This document shows, one piece after another, positions 9,106-17,869 of a stretch of DNA of 64,000 nt. Each line of letters starts with the position of its first letter. The first letter of the stretch is position 1. Made by a program: the position numbers and the translations under genes. The notes beneath the pieces are model-generated. The model ran no database searches, had not been told where the DNA came from, and saw only the letters and a list, made by a program, of their open reading frames with translations. The DNA is from Porcipelethomonas sp051893655 (lineage in GTDB: Bacteria > Bacillota > Clostridia > Oscillospirales > Ruminococcaceae), in contig NZ_JBJFHN010000130.1 in assembly GCF_051893655.1 (NCBI RefSeq), forward strand, positions 17,672 to 81,671. Reading direction: 5' to 3'.

Positions 9106-10329
9106 ATGAGGCTCAGAAAATTATTTTCTTCTGAAAGTATCCTGAGTATGAAAAAATTCGGGAAACCTGTATCTAAAAGCAGTATTCAGTTTCTTACGTC
9201 ATTAAGCTGCGTTCTCATTATTGTGCAGGTGATCGTTTATATACTGCCTATACTTGCACATCTTAACCGATGGAATATGTATTTGCCGCTGCTGGCATTG
9301 CAGGTATTTTGCGTGTGCTTATCGTTCAAACATAAAAGGCTGCCATGTACAGTAGGATTTATGAGTTCTGCTTTGTTCGTCGGAATTACTATTTACTATC
9401 TGATAAAAGGTGATTTTAACAGCTTATTTGATATAAATATTTCAGGGTCTTATTTCTATGAATCCGTTTTAAAGCTTGCATTTGAGCTTTTACCGATACT
9501 ATTTTGTTTAGCGTTTTTGGTTATTCAGATATTTATATTTGTCACCTTGATTGTGACGTATAGGGAAAAGAGAGAAAATATTCGTAAAGATAACAGAAGG
9601 ATATTTATTGCAGTAAAGATAATCGGCACTGTCGCCGGCAGCTGTATTCTTATTTTTATTGAGGCGTTTATTAATTCCGGTTTATGGAAATTTGACAACA
9701 GTAATGAAATGGAAAGATTTCTGGAGAAAAAATATTCTGAAGATTTTGTTATTAACGGAATCGAAAGTCAGGCTGAAAATATCAGAATTTACTCTGTTTC
9801 TCCTGCGGATAATCCCGATGTTGTTTTTTATGCCAGCACAGGCTGGTATGATGGGAGTTGGGACGGCTTGCTTCCATTTTATAGTTTTCCGTCAAAACGC
9901 AGTAATACAGATAACTATGCTTCCGCTGTGTGGCTTAAATATACACAGGAAAACAGTATAAATACATCTGTAACTGATGATGCTTTAAAAAATATGGATT
10001 ATGCTGATATTAACGGCGAAAGAATATGCAACTGGAAACATGGCTGTGACGAGGTTAATTTTAAGATTACTAAAAATGATGATCTCATGCAGAGGATCGA
10101 TGAAATATATGAAGCTTATTGTGAACTGAATGAGTTAAAGCCTTTCTGTGATTTTCCGGAAACAGATGAAGAGTATGAAAGGTCTGACTATGCAAGACAT
10201 TCAGGCGGAGCAGTGTTGTTTGTCGATACGTGGAACGGCATGAAATACATAGCTTTAAAGTATCCATATACAAAAGAGCGGATTTATGAAAAAATAGTCA
10301 GCTTAAATATTGACGAAAGAACAACTTAA
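9106..10329 (+). CDS. Polytopic membrane protein with extracellular C-terminal domain, unknown
   Basis: A 407-residue protein not recognised by family. The first half has about five membrane segments, near residues 28-50, 62-77, 84-100, 118-148 and 166-188. The second half is soluble, with aromatic and charged residues (ASTGWYDGSWDGLLPFYSF) and probably lies outside the membrane. The RBS is weak; GGAGG lies about 15 bases before the ATG inside the previous gene, so the two may be translationally coupled. Codon use looks like that of its neighbours. It sits between rsfS and leuS, where many relatives have no gene, so it may be a lineage-specific insertion. Confidence 0.75.
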   Translation: MRLRKLFSSESILSMKKFGKPVSKSSIQFLTSLSCVLIIVQVIVYILPILAHLNRWNMYLPLLALQVFCVCLSFKHKRLPCTVGFMSSALFVGITIYYLIKGDFNSLFDINISGSYFYESVLKLAFELLPILFCLAFLVIQIFIFVTLIVTYREKRENIRKDNRRIFIAVKIIGTVAGSCILIFIEAFINSGLWKFDNSNEMERFLEKKYSEDFVINGIESQAENIRIYSVSPADNPDVVFYASTGWYDGSWDGLLPFYSFPSKRSNTDNYASAVWLKYTQENSINTSVTDDALKNMDYADINGERICNWKHGCDEVNFKITKNDDLMQRIDEIYEAYCELNELKPFCDFPETDEEYERSDYARHSGGAVLFVDTWNGMKYIALKYPYTKERIYEKIVSLNIDERTT

Positions 10330-10356
10330 AAATATTAAATTAAAGGAATGATATAA

Positions 10357-12765
10357 ATGAGTGAGAAGTATAATTTTACCGCCATAGAAAAAAAGTGGCA
10401 GAATTATTGGGATGAACATAATACTTTCAGGGCAGGAACTGACTATTCAAAGCCTAAGTTTTACGCTTTGGTAGAGTTTCCGTATCCGTCCGGACAGGGA
10501 CTTCATATAGGGCACCCACGTCCATATACTGCTATGGATATAGTTGCCAGAAAAAGACGTCTGGAAGGCTACAATGTTCTTTTCCCTATGGGTTGGGACG
10601 CTTTTGGTCTGCCTACAGAAAACTATGCTATAAAAAATAAGATTCATCCCGCAATAGTAACTGAAAAGAATATTGCACATTTTAAAGATCAGCTTAAGAT
10701 GCTGGGACTTTCTTTTGACTGGGAAAGAGAAGTGAATACAACTGATCCGGAATATTATAAATGGACTCAGTGGATTTTTATTCAGATGTTCAACAAAGGA
10801 CTCGCTTACAAAAAGGAAATGGCTGTAAACTGGTGTACTTCATGTAAGGTGGTACTTGCCAATGAAGAGGTCGTAGGCGGATGCTGTGAACGCTGCGGAG
10901 GAGAGGTTATAAGAAAGGTAAAATCTCAGTGGATGCTGAAAATTACTGAATATGCACAGAGACTTCTTGATGACCTTTCAGAAGTAAACTACCTTGATAA
11001 AATCAAGTCTACACAGACAAACTGGATAGGACGTTCCACAGGTGCGGAAGTCAACTTCGGTTCTACTGCCGGAGATATTCTGACAGTCTATACAACAAGA
11101 CCAGATACACTTTTCGGTGCTACATATATGGTAATTGCACCTGAACATCCGTTTATTGAAAAATGGGCTGACAAGCTCGAAAATATGGATGAAATAAAGG
11201 CTTATCAGGAAAAGGCAGCAAAGAAATCTGATTTTGACAGAACTGAAATGAACAAGGAAAAAACCGGCGTTGAACTTAAAGGCGTAAAGGGAATAAATCC
11301 TGTGAACGGACGGGAAATTCCGATTTTCATTTCAGACTATGTTCTTATGTCTTATGGTACTGGAGCTATTATGGCTGTTCCTGCACATGATACCCGTGAC
11401 TATGAATTTGCAAAAGTATTTAATCTTCCTATCATTGAAGTGGTGAAAGGCGGAGATATTGAAAAGGAAGCATTTACAGACTGTGCAACAGGTACTATGG
11501 TAAACAGCGGTTTCCTGGACGGTCTGACTGTTGATGAAGCCAAGGAAAAAATGAAGAAGTGGCTTGAAGAAAACGGCAAGGGTACTCCGAAGGTCAACTA
11601 CAAACTCAGAGACTGGGTATTCTCACGTCAGCGTTACTGGGGCGAGCCTATACCTATTGTGTACTGTGAAAAGTGCGGTTATGTGGCACTGCCTGAAAGC
11701 GAGCTGCCGCTGACTCTGCCTGATGTTGAAAGCTATATGCCGACTGATAACGGAGAAAGTCCGCTGTCAACTCTTGACAGCTTTATAAATACAACCTGTC
11801 CTCACTGCGGAGGTCCGGCAAAGAGGGAAACTGATACTATGCCTCAGTGGGCAGGTTCTTCATGGTATTTCTTAAGATACTGCGATCCGCATAATAAAAA
11901 TGAGCTTGCTTCCAAGGAAGCTCTTGATTACTGGATGCCGGTTGACTGGTACAACGGCGGTATGGAGCATACTACTCTTCATCTGCTCTATTCACGTTTC
12001 TGGCATAAATTCCTGTATGATATCGGAGTTACAACAACCAAAGAGCCTTATATGAAGCGTACTTCACATGGAATGATTCTGGGCGAGGACGGACAGAAAA
12101 TGTCCAAATCCAGAGGAAATGTTATAAATCCGGATGACGTTGTAAAGGAATACGGCGCTGATACGCTGCGTCTGTATGAAATGTTTATAGGTGATTTTGA
12201 AAAGACTGCTCCGTGGAGTCCTTCAAGCATAAAGGGCTGCAAGAGATTCCTTGACAGAGTCTGGGCACTTCAGGACTGCATTATTGACGGTGATGAATAC
12301 AGGGAAGAACTTATGCCGTCCTTCCATAAAACAATTAAGAAGGTAAGCGAGGATATTGAAAACCTTAAGTTCAATACGGCTATTGCTGCTATGATGGCGC
12401 TGATAAATGAAATTTATGCGGTTGGAAGCATTAACCGTGCAGAACTCAGAACACTTCTGATACTTCTTAATCCGTTTGCACCGCATATTACTGAAGAAAT
12501 GTATGCTAATAATTTTGACGGAATACTTAACGAACAACAATGGGTTAAATATGATGAAAGTCTCTGCGTTGAAAACACAGTTGAAATCGTCGCACAGGTC
12601 AATGGTAAAATAAAGGCAAAGCTTGTTGTTCCTGTTGACGGAAATAAGGATGAAATTATCGCTCAGGCACTTTCAGACGCTAAAATTAAAGAGGCGACAG
12701 ACGGTAAAAATATCATTAAACAGATATATGTACCAAATAAACTAATTAATTTTGTTGTAAAGTAA
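10357..12765 (+). CDS. leuS: Leucyl-tRNA synthetase
   Basis: A class Ia aminoacyl-tRNA synthetase charging tRNA-Leu. At 802 residues it has the usual bacterial length. The HIGH motif is in GLHIGHPRPYTAMD near residue 48, and KMSKS is in DGQKMSKSRGN near 580. The CP1 editing domain in the middle includes TTRPDTLFGATYMV and the Asp-bearing YGTGAIMAVPAHDTRDYEF. Zinc-type Cys clusters CTSC/CERCGG and CEKCG/CPHCGG are present. A 9-base inverted repeat overlaps the stop codon. No T-box leader is possible in the 27-base gap before it. Confidence 0.98.
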   Translation: MSEKYNFTAIEKKWQNYWDEHNTFRAGTDYSKPKFYALVEFPYPSGQGLHIGHPRPYTAMDIVARKRRLEGYNVLFPMGWDAFGLPTENYAIKNKIHPAIVTEKNIAHFKDQLKMLGLSFDWEREVNTTDPEYYKWTQWIFIQMFNKGLAYKKEMAVNWCTSCKVVLANEEVVGGCCERCGGEVIRKVKSQWMLKITEYAQRLLDDLSEVNYLDKIKSTQTNWIGRSTGAEVNFGSTAGDILTVYTTRPDTLFGATYMVIAPEHPFIEKWADKLENMDEIKAYQEKAAKKSDFDRTEMNKEKTGVELKGVKGINPVNGREIPIFISDYVLMSYGTGAIMAVPAHDTRDYEFAKVFNLPIIEVVKGGDIEKEAFTDCATGTMVNSGFLDGLTVDEAKEKMKKWLEENGKGTPKVNYKLRDWVFSRQRYWGEPIPIVYCEKCGYVALPESELPLTLPDVESYMPTDNGESPLSTLDSFINTTCPHCGGPAKRETDTMPQWAGSSWYFLRYCDPHNKNELASKEALDYWMPVDWYNGGMEHTTLHLLYSRFWHKFLYDIGVTTTKEPYMKRTSHGMILGEDGQKMSKSRGNVINPDDVVKEYGADTLRLYEMFIGDFEKTAPWSPSSIKGCKRFLDRVWALQDCIIDGDEYREELMPSFHKTIKKVSEDIENLKFNTAIAAMMALINEIYAVGSINRAELRTLLILLNPFAPHITEEMYANNFDGILNEQQWVKYDESLCVENTVEIVAQVNGKIKAKLVVPVDGNKDEIIAQALSDAKIKEATDGKNIIKQIYVPNKLINFVVK

Positions 12766-12784
12766 CAAAATTAAAATTAAGAGC

Positions 12785-12813
12785 TTGACATCACACAATA
12801 AATGTGATAAAAT
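12785..12813 (+). promoter_or_regulatory. Promoter for rpsU
   Basis: A perfect -35 TTGACA (12785-12790) and a -10 TAAAAT (12808-12813) are separated by 17 bases. The expected start near 12820 gives a leader of about 150 bases before rpsU, long for a ribosomal protein gene of this size. Confidence 0.85.
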
Positions 12814-12871
12814 GAAATGTATCAATAGAAAATATACATTTTGTTGCAACAGGAAAAGGTTTGATAGCTGA

Positions 12872-12960
12872 CATTCACATTTTTATGTGAAATGATTAGT
12901 ATATATTTGGGATTGCAGGATGCGGTCCTGAAAAACCTCTGTCTTTGGGACAAAGGGAGG
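12872..12960 (+). promoter_or_regulatory. Structured rpsU leader that can mask the ribosome binding site
   Basis: Three hairpins can be drawn by eye. The first pairs TTCACAT with ATGTGAA around a TTTT loop (12874-12891). The second pairs CAGGA (12916-12920) with TCCTG (12926-12930). The third pairs CCTC (12936-12939) with GAGG (12957-12960) and TGTC (12940-12943) with GACA (12949-12952). The GAGG arm is the Shine-Dalgarno of rpsU, 7 bases before its GTG. This layout suggests translational control, perhaps by S21 itself; that role is inference. Confidence 0.5.
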
Positions 12961-12967
12961 GAAAATA

Positions 12968-13141
12968 GTGGCAGAAGTTCGCGTTGGAAAAAACGAATCC
13001 TTAGATACAGCTCTTAAGCGTTTTAAGAGATCTTGTGCAAAGGATGGCGTAATCGCTGAAGTTCGTAAGAGAGAACACTACGAAAAGCCTTCAGTAAAGC
13101 GTAAGAAAAAGTCTGAGGCAGCTCGTAAGCGCAAATATTAA
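12968..13141 (+). CDS. rpsU: 30S ribosomal protein S21 (bS21)
   Basis: A 57-residue basic protein translated from a GTG start at 12968, with GGGAGG 7 bases before it. The sequence MAEVRVGKNESLDTALKRF and the Lys/Arg-rich end KKKSEAARKRKY are typical of bS21. S21 sits near the anti-Shine-Dalgarno end of 16S rRNA and helps initiation. It has its own promoter and terminator, so it is a single-gene unit between leuS and yqeG. Its short length and GTG start make it easy to miss. Confidence 0.96.
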   Translation: MAEVRVGKNESLDTALKRFKRSCAKDGVIAEVRKREHYEKPSVKRKKKSEAARKRKY

Positions 13142-13183
13142 TTTGTTTTAAACAATTAAACTTGGTGTACAAGCTAAAAGACA

Positions 13184-13212
13184 AAAAAGCGGGCGAAAGC
13201 TCGCTTTTTCGT
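13184..13212 (+). terminator. Intrinsic terminator of rpsU
   Basis: The stem AAGCGGGC / GCTCGCTT with a GAAA loop (13195-13198) is extended by A/T pairs and followed by a T run ending near 13212. Confidence 0.85.
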
Positions 13213-13232
13213 TTACCGGAGTCTGTTTCCTG

Positions 13233-13260
13233 TTGAATCGACAGGGAATTTAAGTATAAT
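13233..13260 (+). promoter_or_regulatory. Promoter for yqeG
   Basis: TTGAAT (13233-13238) and TATAAT (13255-13260) are 16 bases apart and lie just upstream of yqeG, after the rpsU terminator. Confidence 0.7.
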
Positions 13261-13282
13261 AATAAATGCGGAGGGGACAGCT

Positions 13283-13771
13283 ATGCTTTTTAAGGCGGAC
13301 TTTGCTTTTAAACGTGTAACAGAAATTTCTCCTGAATTTTTAAAGTCCCAGAATATAAAGGGATTGCTTCTTGATCTTGATAATACACTGACTACTCATG
13401 ATAATCCAGTGCCGGCGGAAGGAGTTCTGGACTGGATTGCTGATGTGAAATCCTCAGGAGTAAAAATGGTGATTGTTTCAAATAATCATCCGCCCAGAGT
13501 AAAGCCTTTTGCAGATATGCTGGGACTTGATTTTATTTGTGAGGGTAAAAAGCCGCTTTCAAGCGGGTTTAACCGTGCGCAGAAAATGATGAATATACCT
13601 TTTTCTCAGCTCGCCGTTGTAGGAGATCAGATTTTTACTGATATGCTGGGGGCAAATCTTAAAAGAGTAAGAGGCATTTTTGTGTATCCTATTGAGCATG
13701 AAAAGACAAAATTTTTTAAATTGAAGAGATGGGCAGAAAAGCCGTTTCTTCCAAAGCTTACACAAAACTAG
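13283..13771 (+). CDS. yqeG: YqeG-family HAD phosphatase (IIIA type)
   Basis: A 162-residue haloacid-dehalogenase-fold phosphatase. Motif I is DLDNTLTT (DxDxT), motif II is the Ser in VIVSNNHPPR, and the C-terminal acidic motif is VGDQIFTDMLGAN. These match YqeG/Gep4-type proteins, related to yeast phosphatidylglycerophosphate phosphatase; the bacterial substrate is uncertain. GGAGGGG lies just before the ATG. It is the first gene of a new transcription unit that may continue through the peptidase at 17189. Confidence 0.9.
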   Translation: MLFKADFAFKRVTEISPEFLKSQNIKGLLLDLDNTLTTHDNPVPAEGVLDWIADVKSSGVKMVIVSNNHPPRVKPFADMLGLDFICEGKKPLSSGFNRAQKMMNIPFSQLAVVGDQIFTDMLGANLKRVRGIFVYPIEHEKTKFFKLKRWAEKPFLPKLTQN

Positions 13772-13783
13772 CAGGGGGTTAAT

Positions 13784-14260
13784 ATGGCACGTTCAGGAAT
13801 TATTAAATGCGGAAAAAAGCAGAGAAATACATGCCTGGCAGCGATTGCTGCTGGTATTGCTTTTTTAGTCATGTCACTGATTTTTAAAATTGACGAAAAA
13901 AGTGCAGTGATAATGCTTATCTCAAGTATACTGGTTATAATTTGCGGTATTATTTTATTGATATTCAGTGTCAGGAGCTCTTATGAATATAATGAAAGCG
14001 GATTTTCACATAAACCGGAAATAGGTAAAAAACGTAATTATACTTATTATGATATTAAAGCTGCATATAATTATGAATTTAATTATCGGAATGTTCATCA
14101 GAAGGGTATTAAACTGATTATGAATGACGGTAAAAAGTATACGATATGTGATGAATTTCCGGGAGCTGAAACTTTTATCGAAATTGTCAGGGAAAATACT
14201 GGTAACGACAAATTCTATAATGATAGCTACTGCTACAGTCATAATATAAAAGAATTATAA
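13784..14260 (+). CDS. Small two-TM membrane protein with PH-like C-terminal domain, unknown
   Basis: A 158-residue protein with two membrane segments (about residues 16-34 and 43-64) and a C-terminal soluble part containing GIKLIMNDGKKYTICDEFPG. I do not recognise a named function; the shape resembles small proteins with a bacterial PH-like (DUF6560-type) domain. It is clearly a paralogue of the next gene, sharing the pattern YNESGF / KKxYxYxxI / MNDGKKYTI. GGGGG about 5 bases before the ATG serves as a ribosome binding site. Confidence 0.75.
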   Translation: MARSGIIKCGKKQRNTCLAAIAAGIAFLVMSLIFKIDEKSAVIMLISSILVIICGIILLIFSVRSSYEYNESGFSHKPEIGKKRNYTYYDIKAAYNYEFNYRNVHQKGIKLIMNDGKKYTICDEFPGAETFIEIVRENTGNDKFYNDSYCYSHNIKEL

Positions 14261-14277
14261 TAATCAAGGAGATAAAT

Positions 14278-14844
14278 ATGATTGAAAATATTTTTACTCA
14301 TATTATCAGTCATGTTGTTACCAAAAGGTCTGAAATATTTCTTAAAAAGTATGATAAAAAGCAGGAAAAAATAAACGAACTGGAATTTTCTTACAGGGTA
14401 AAGTGTGGAAAGAGCAATATGGTTTCAGGAATATTTTTCCTGATTTTTTCGTTGCCGTGGCTTACAATGGCAATATTTTCAGATTATATTGAACTGGATG
14501 CGGATACTGCAATAGCAATGATAATAATGGGGATGTTTTTTGGACTGTTTGGGATATTTTTACTTTTATATCCAAAACTTTACTGGTTTGAATATGACGG
14601 AAACGGATTTACAGTAAAATATTTTTTCAGAAAAAAGTATTATTCATACTCAGAAATATCAGGGGTATACTTTCATTTTCAAGGACTGATAATAGTTCTG
14701 AATGATGGTAAAAAGTATTGTATTACTGAAGAAATGTGCGGCAGTGAAAGAATGACTGAATATGTTCTTTCAGTAATTGATGAAGACAAAATTCACAGTG
14801 ATTATTATGATTATAAAAACAGGGAGGATAAACATGTCAGCTAA
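14278..14844 (+). CDS. Paralogue of the preceding membrane protein, unknown
   Basis: A 188-residue protein with the same plan as its neighbour: two membrane segments (about residues 49-68 and 81-102), then a soluble domain with FEYDGNGFTVKYFFRKKYYSY and VLNDGKKYCITEEMCG. The first 45 residues are an extra basic region not present in the neighbour. The pair probably arose by tandem duplication followed by strong divergence. AAGGAGA precedes the ATG. The final 11 bases overlap the next gene. Confidence 0.75.
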   Translation: MIENIFTHIISHVVTKRSEIFLKKYDKKQEKINELEFSYRVKCGKSNMVSGIFFLIFSLPWLTMAIFSDYIELDADTAIAMIIMGMFFGLFGIFLLLYPKLYWFEYDGNGFTVKYFFRKKYYSYSEISGVYFHFQGLIIVLNDGKKYCITEEMCGSERMTEYVLSVIDEDKIHSDYYDYKNREDKHVS

Positions 14845-15685
14845 ATTCGGACCTGCGGGAAATTCGGACAGCTTTTCCGCAAAATATAAATCATCTTCTG
14901 ACGCTCCGGTGTTCTTAAAGGAAATGGGACTGGATTGTTATGAATATCAATGCGGCAGAGGAGTTAAAGTAAGCGATAAATCGGCTTCGGCTATACGCTC
15001 CAAGGCGGAGGAAACAGGAATAACCCTTTCACTTCATGCACCGTATTTTATCTCATTGTCCTCAGTTGAACCGGAAAAGCGTGATAACAGCATAAATTAC
15101 ATAATTCAAAGCTGTGACGCTGCTTCAAGAATCGGTGCGGACAGAATTGTTATTCACAGCGGATCCTGTTCAAAAATGACTCGTCAAGAGGCTCTGGAGC
15201 TTGCAAAGGATACCCTTACAAGAGCAAGAAAACAAGCAGTTGAACAGGGGTATGAAAAGATTCATTTTTGCCCTGAAACAATGGGAAAAACAAATCAGCT
15301 GGGAAATCTCACAGAAGTACTGGAGCTTTGTAAGCTTGATGAAACATTTATCCCGTGCATTGATTTCGGACATCTTAACGCCAGAACTTTTGGCAGTATC
15401 AAATCTGCCGGAGATTACGAAAAAATGCTTGATGAGATTGAAAATACGCTTGGTGCGGACAGACTGAAAATTTTTCACAGCCATTTTTCCAAGATTATGT
15501 ATACTAATCCGGGAGGAGAAAAAAAGCATCTTACCTTTGAGGATCAGGAATATGGTCCGGAATATGAACCGCTTATGGAACTTATTGCAAAGAAAAATCT
15601 CTCTCCGGTATTTATATGCGAAAGTGCCGGAACACAGGCAGAGGACGCATTGAAAATGAAAAAAAGCTATATAAGCTTTAAATAA
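14834..15685 (+). CDS. Endonuclease IV-like TIM-barrel protein
   Basis: A 283-residue protein of the AP endonuclease 2 / deoxyribonuclease IV family, which cleaves DNA 5' to abasic sites. The start at 14834 has GGGAGG 6 bases before it. Metal-ligand segments are visible: LSLHAPYF, RIVIHSGSCS, FCPETMG, CIDFGHLNAR, KIFHSHFS and FICESAG, which fit the trinuclear zinc site. The sequence diverges from classical Nfo (HSGS instead of HPGS, for example), so it may be a family variant with another sugar-phosphate substrate. Overlap with the membrane-protein gene suggests co-translation. Confidence 0.82.
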   Translation: MSAKFGPAGNSDSFSAKYKSSSDAPVFLKEMGLDCYEYQCGRGVKVSDKSASAIRSKAEETGITLSLHAPYFISLSSVEPEKRDNSINYIIQSCDAASRIGADRIVIHSGSCSKMTRQEALELAKDTLTRARKQAVEQGYEKIHFCPETMGKTNQLGNLTEVLELCKLDETFIPCIDFGHLNARTFGSIKSAGDYEKMLDEIENTLGADRLKIFHSHFSKIMYTNPGGEKKHLTFEDQEYGPEYEPLMELIAKKNLSPVFICESAGTQAEDALKMKKSYISFK

Positions 15686-15700
15686 AGGAAGGATAAAAAT

Positions 15701-16135
15701 ATGAAGAAATTACTTGTTGTAAACGGTCCGAATCTTAATCTTCTGGGAGAACGTGAGCCGGGAATTTACGGCGATGATACATATGAATCCCTGTGCGATA
15801 TGATTATGGACAAGGCTGAAAATATGGGAATCAAATGCGAGGTGTTCCAGTCAAATCATGAGGGAGCAATTATTGATAAGCTCCATGCTGCAAGAAAAAG
15901 CTTTGACGGCGTAGTGCTTAATGCCGGAGCATTTACTCATTACAGTTATGCTATTCGTGACGCAATTGCAGCAATTAAAATTCCTGTTATTGAAGTCCAT
16001 ATAAGCAATGTTTTCGCAAGAGATGATTTCAGAAAAAATTCTGTTATTGCTCCTGTATGCAAGGGCAGTATTTCGGGATTTGGATTTGCTTCATATTTTA
16101 TGGCAATGGACGCACTGGTGAAGTATAATGGATAA
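15701..16135 (+). CDS. aroQ: Type II 3-dehydroquinate dehydratase
   Basis: This enzyme removes water from 3-dehydroquinate in the shikimate pathway. The 144-residue length is typical. The opening LLVVNGPNLNLLGEREPGIYG carries the Asn-Leu-Asn and the Arg, with a catalytic Tyr just after; only NGPNLNLLGEREPGIYG is needed to recognise it. FQSNHEGAIIDKL, LNAGAFTHYSYA and VEVHISN-like (EVHISNVFARDDFR) follow in order. AAGGAAGG precedes the ATG. The last 8 bases overlap the peptidase gene. Confidence 0.96.
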   Translation: MKKLLVVNGPNLNLLGEREPGIYGDDTYESLCDMIMDKAENMGIKCEVFQSNHEGAIIDKLHAARKSFDGVVLNAGAFTHYSYAIRDAIAAIKIPVIEVHISNVFARDDFRKNSVIAPVCKGSISGFGFASYFMAMDALVKYNG

Positions 16136-17189
16136 ATTAAATGAACTTAAACTGCCGGACAATGCAGACGGAGCACTTATTACTTCTGATATCAACAGAA
16201 GATATTTTACAGGTATGAAATCATCAGCAGGAATGATTCTTAAATTTAAAGAATGCTCATATCTGATAATAGATTTCAGGTATATTGAAAAAGCAAGAAA
16301 TACTGTGAAAAACTGTACAGTTATAGAGCAGGAAAATCTTTCCGAACAAATAAGAGAGTTGATGAAAAGGCACAATGCAAAATCACTGGCAGTTGAATCT
16401 ATGGATATGACAGTCCACAGACTTCACTTTTTTGAGGAAAAATTTCCTGAAATTGAGTTTATAAAATCAGATGAACTCAGCAATAATATATATGATATGA
16501 GAACTGTCAAAACTCCTGAAGAAATTTCAAAAATCCGGAAAGCTCAGGGCATTGCTGAAAAAGCATTCATTGAAATTCTGGATTTTATAAGGGAAGGCGT
16601 TACTGAACGTGAAATAGCTTTGAAGCTTGACAGCTGTATGATGGAAAATGGTGCGGAATCCATGTCTTTTGAAACTATCGCTCTTGCCGGAGCCAATACG
16701 TCTATGCCTCATGGAGTACCGGGAAGCTATAAGGTGAAAAAAGGCGATTTTGTACTTATGGACTTCGGCGCTGTATATGATGGCTATCACAGCGATATGA
16801 CAAGAACTGTATGTGTAGGGGAGCCTTCAGATAAAATGAAACAGGTTTACAATATAGTTCTTGACGCACAGCTTACAGCTCTTGACAGAGTTAAAGCCGG
16901 TATTACCGGAAAGAAAATGGATTCATACGCAAGAGATATAATTGAAGCTGCAGGCTTTGGTGAATGCTTCGGGCATTCCTTAGGGCATGGTGTGGGCATG
17001 GAAATACATGAATTTCCAACAGCGTCTTCAAAATCTGAAACCATACTGAAAGAAAACATGGTCGTTACTGTAGAACCGGGAATTTATATTCCGGGAGAAT
17101 TTGGTGTAAGGATTGAAGATTTCGTTGTTGTGACTGAAAATTCCCATGAAAATTTAACAAAATGCCCTAAAAAACTTATAATTTTATAA
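16128..17189 (+). CDS. M24 family Xaa-Pro aminopeptidase
   Basis: A 353-residue metallopeptidase of the pita-bread fold that removes N-terminal residues before proline. The N-terminal creatinase-like domain covers about residues 1-125. The catalytic domain has the metal ligands in VLMDFGAVYDGYHSDMTRT (two Asp), GHSLGHGVGMEIHEFP (His), VVTVEPGIY (Glu) and GVRIEDFVVV (Glu). The aroQ-peptidase-efp order is common in Firmicutes. It overlaps aroQ by 8 bases; no clear terminator follows before the efp promoter. Confidence 0.94.
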   Translation: MDKLNELKLPDNADGALITSDINRRYFTGMKSSAGMILKFKECSYLIIDFRYIEKARNTVKNCTVIEQENLSEQIRELMKRHNAKSLAVESMDMTVHRLHFFEEKFPEIEFIKSDELSNNIYDMRTVKTPEEISKIRKAQGIAEKAFIEILDFIREGVTEREIALKLDSCMMENGAESMSFETIALAGANTSMPHGVPGSYKVKKGDFVLMDFGAVYDGYHSDMTRTVCVGEPSDKMKQVYNIVLDAQLTALDRVKAGITGKKMDSYARDIIEAAGFGECFGHSLGHGVGMEIHEFPTASSKSETILKENMVVTVEPGIYIPGEFGVRIEDFVVVTENSHENLTKCPKKLIIL

Positions 17190-17195
17190 AAAGTA

Positions 17196-17224
17196 TTGAA
17201 AATTTTCGGAGTTTGTAGTATAAT
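17196..17224 (+). promoter_or_regulatory. Promoter for efp
   Basis: TTGAAA (17196-17201) and TATAAT (17219-17224) are 17 bases apart, starting just after the peptidase stop codon. Confidence 0.8.
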
Positions 17225-17275
17225 ATAAATTAAGTTGCTACTAATTTTTAGTATGTTAAATTTTGGAGGTATTTT

Positions 17276-17833
17276 ATGATTTCAGCAGGCGATTTCAGAA
17301 ACGGCGTTACATTTGAACTTGAAGGAAACGTTGTTCAGATTATCGAATTTCAGCACGTTAAGCCGGGTAAGGGTGCGGCTTTCGTAAGAACAAAATTCAA
17401 AAATGTTATTACAGGAGCTGTGGTTGAACGTTCATTCAGCCCTACAGATAAATTCCCGACTGCATTTATCGAAAGAAAAGATATGCAGTATTCTTACAAT
17501 GACGGTCAGCTTTACTATTTTATGGATACTGAAACATATGAACAGCTTCCTATCGGTGAAGATGTTCTGGGTGACAATTTCAAATTTGTAAAGGAAGAAA
17601 TGATCTGTAAGATCTGTTCATATAAGGGCAATGTATTTGCAGTTGAACCGCCCACATTTGTTGAGCTTGAGATTACAGAAACAGAACCAGGCGTTAAGGG
17701 CGATACAGCTACAAACGCAACAAAACCTGCTACTGTGGAAACGGGTGCGGAAGTCAGAGTTCCTCTGTTCATAAATCAGGGCGACAGAATTCGTATTGAT
17801 ACAAGAACAGGTGAATATATGGAAAGAGCTTAA
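17276..17833 (+). CDS. efp: Elongation factor P
   Basis: EF-P enters stalled ribosomes and speeds peptide bonds at poly-proline stretches. The 185-residue protein has the three beta-barrel plan, with EFQHVKPGKGAAFVRTK around the tip Lys (position 32 region, PGKGAA), and the C-terminal GDRIRIDTRTGEYMERA typical of the family. TTTTGGAGG precedes the ATG. The modification enzyme for the tip residue is not in this window. Confidence 0.97.
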   Translation: MISAGDFRNGVTFELEGNVVQIIEFQHVKPGKGAAFVRTKFKNVITGAVVERSFSPTDKFPTAFIERKDMQYSYNDGQLYYFMDTETYEQLPIGEDVLGDNFKFVKEEMICKICSYKGNVFAVEPPTFVELEITETEPGVKGDTATNATKPATVETGAEVRVPLFINQGDRIRIDTRTGEYMERA

Positions 17834-17869
17834 GAATAATATTTAATTAACTTGAAGGAGGGCTATCTG

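Noticed and set aside
10330..10356. T-box leader for leuS
   Set aside because: The gap is only 27 bases and there is no T-box sequence.
12748..12772. Inverted repeat AATTTTGTT...AACAAAATT at the leuS stop codon, resembling a Rex site or terminator
   Set aside because: The half-site spacing is 7 and not 8, it lies at the end of a gene, and no T run follows. It is listed only as a palindrome.
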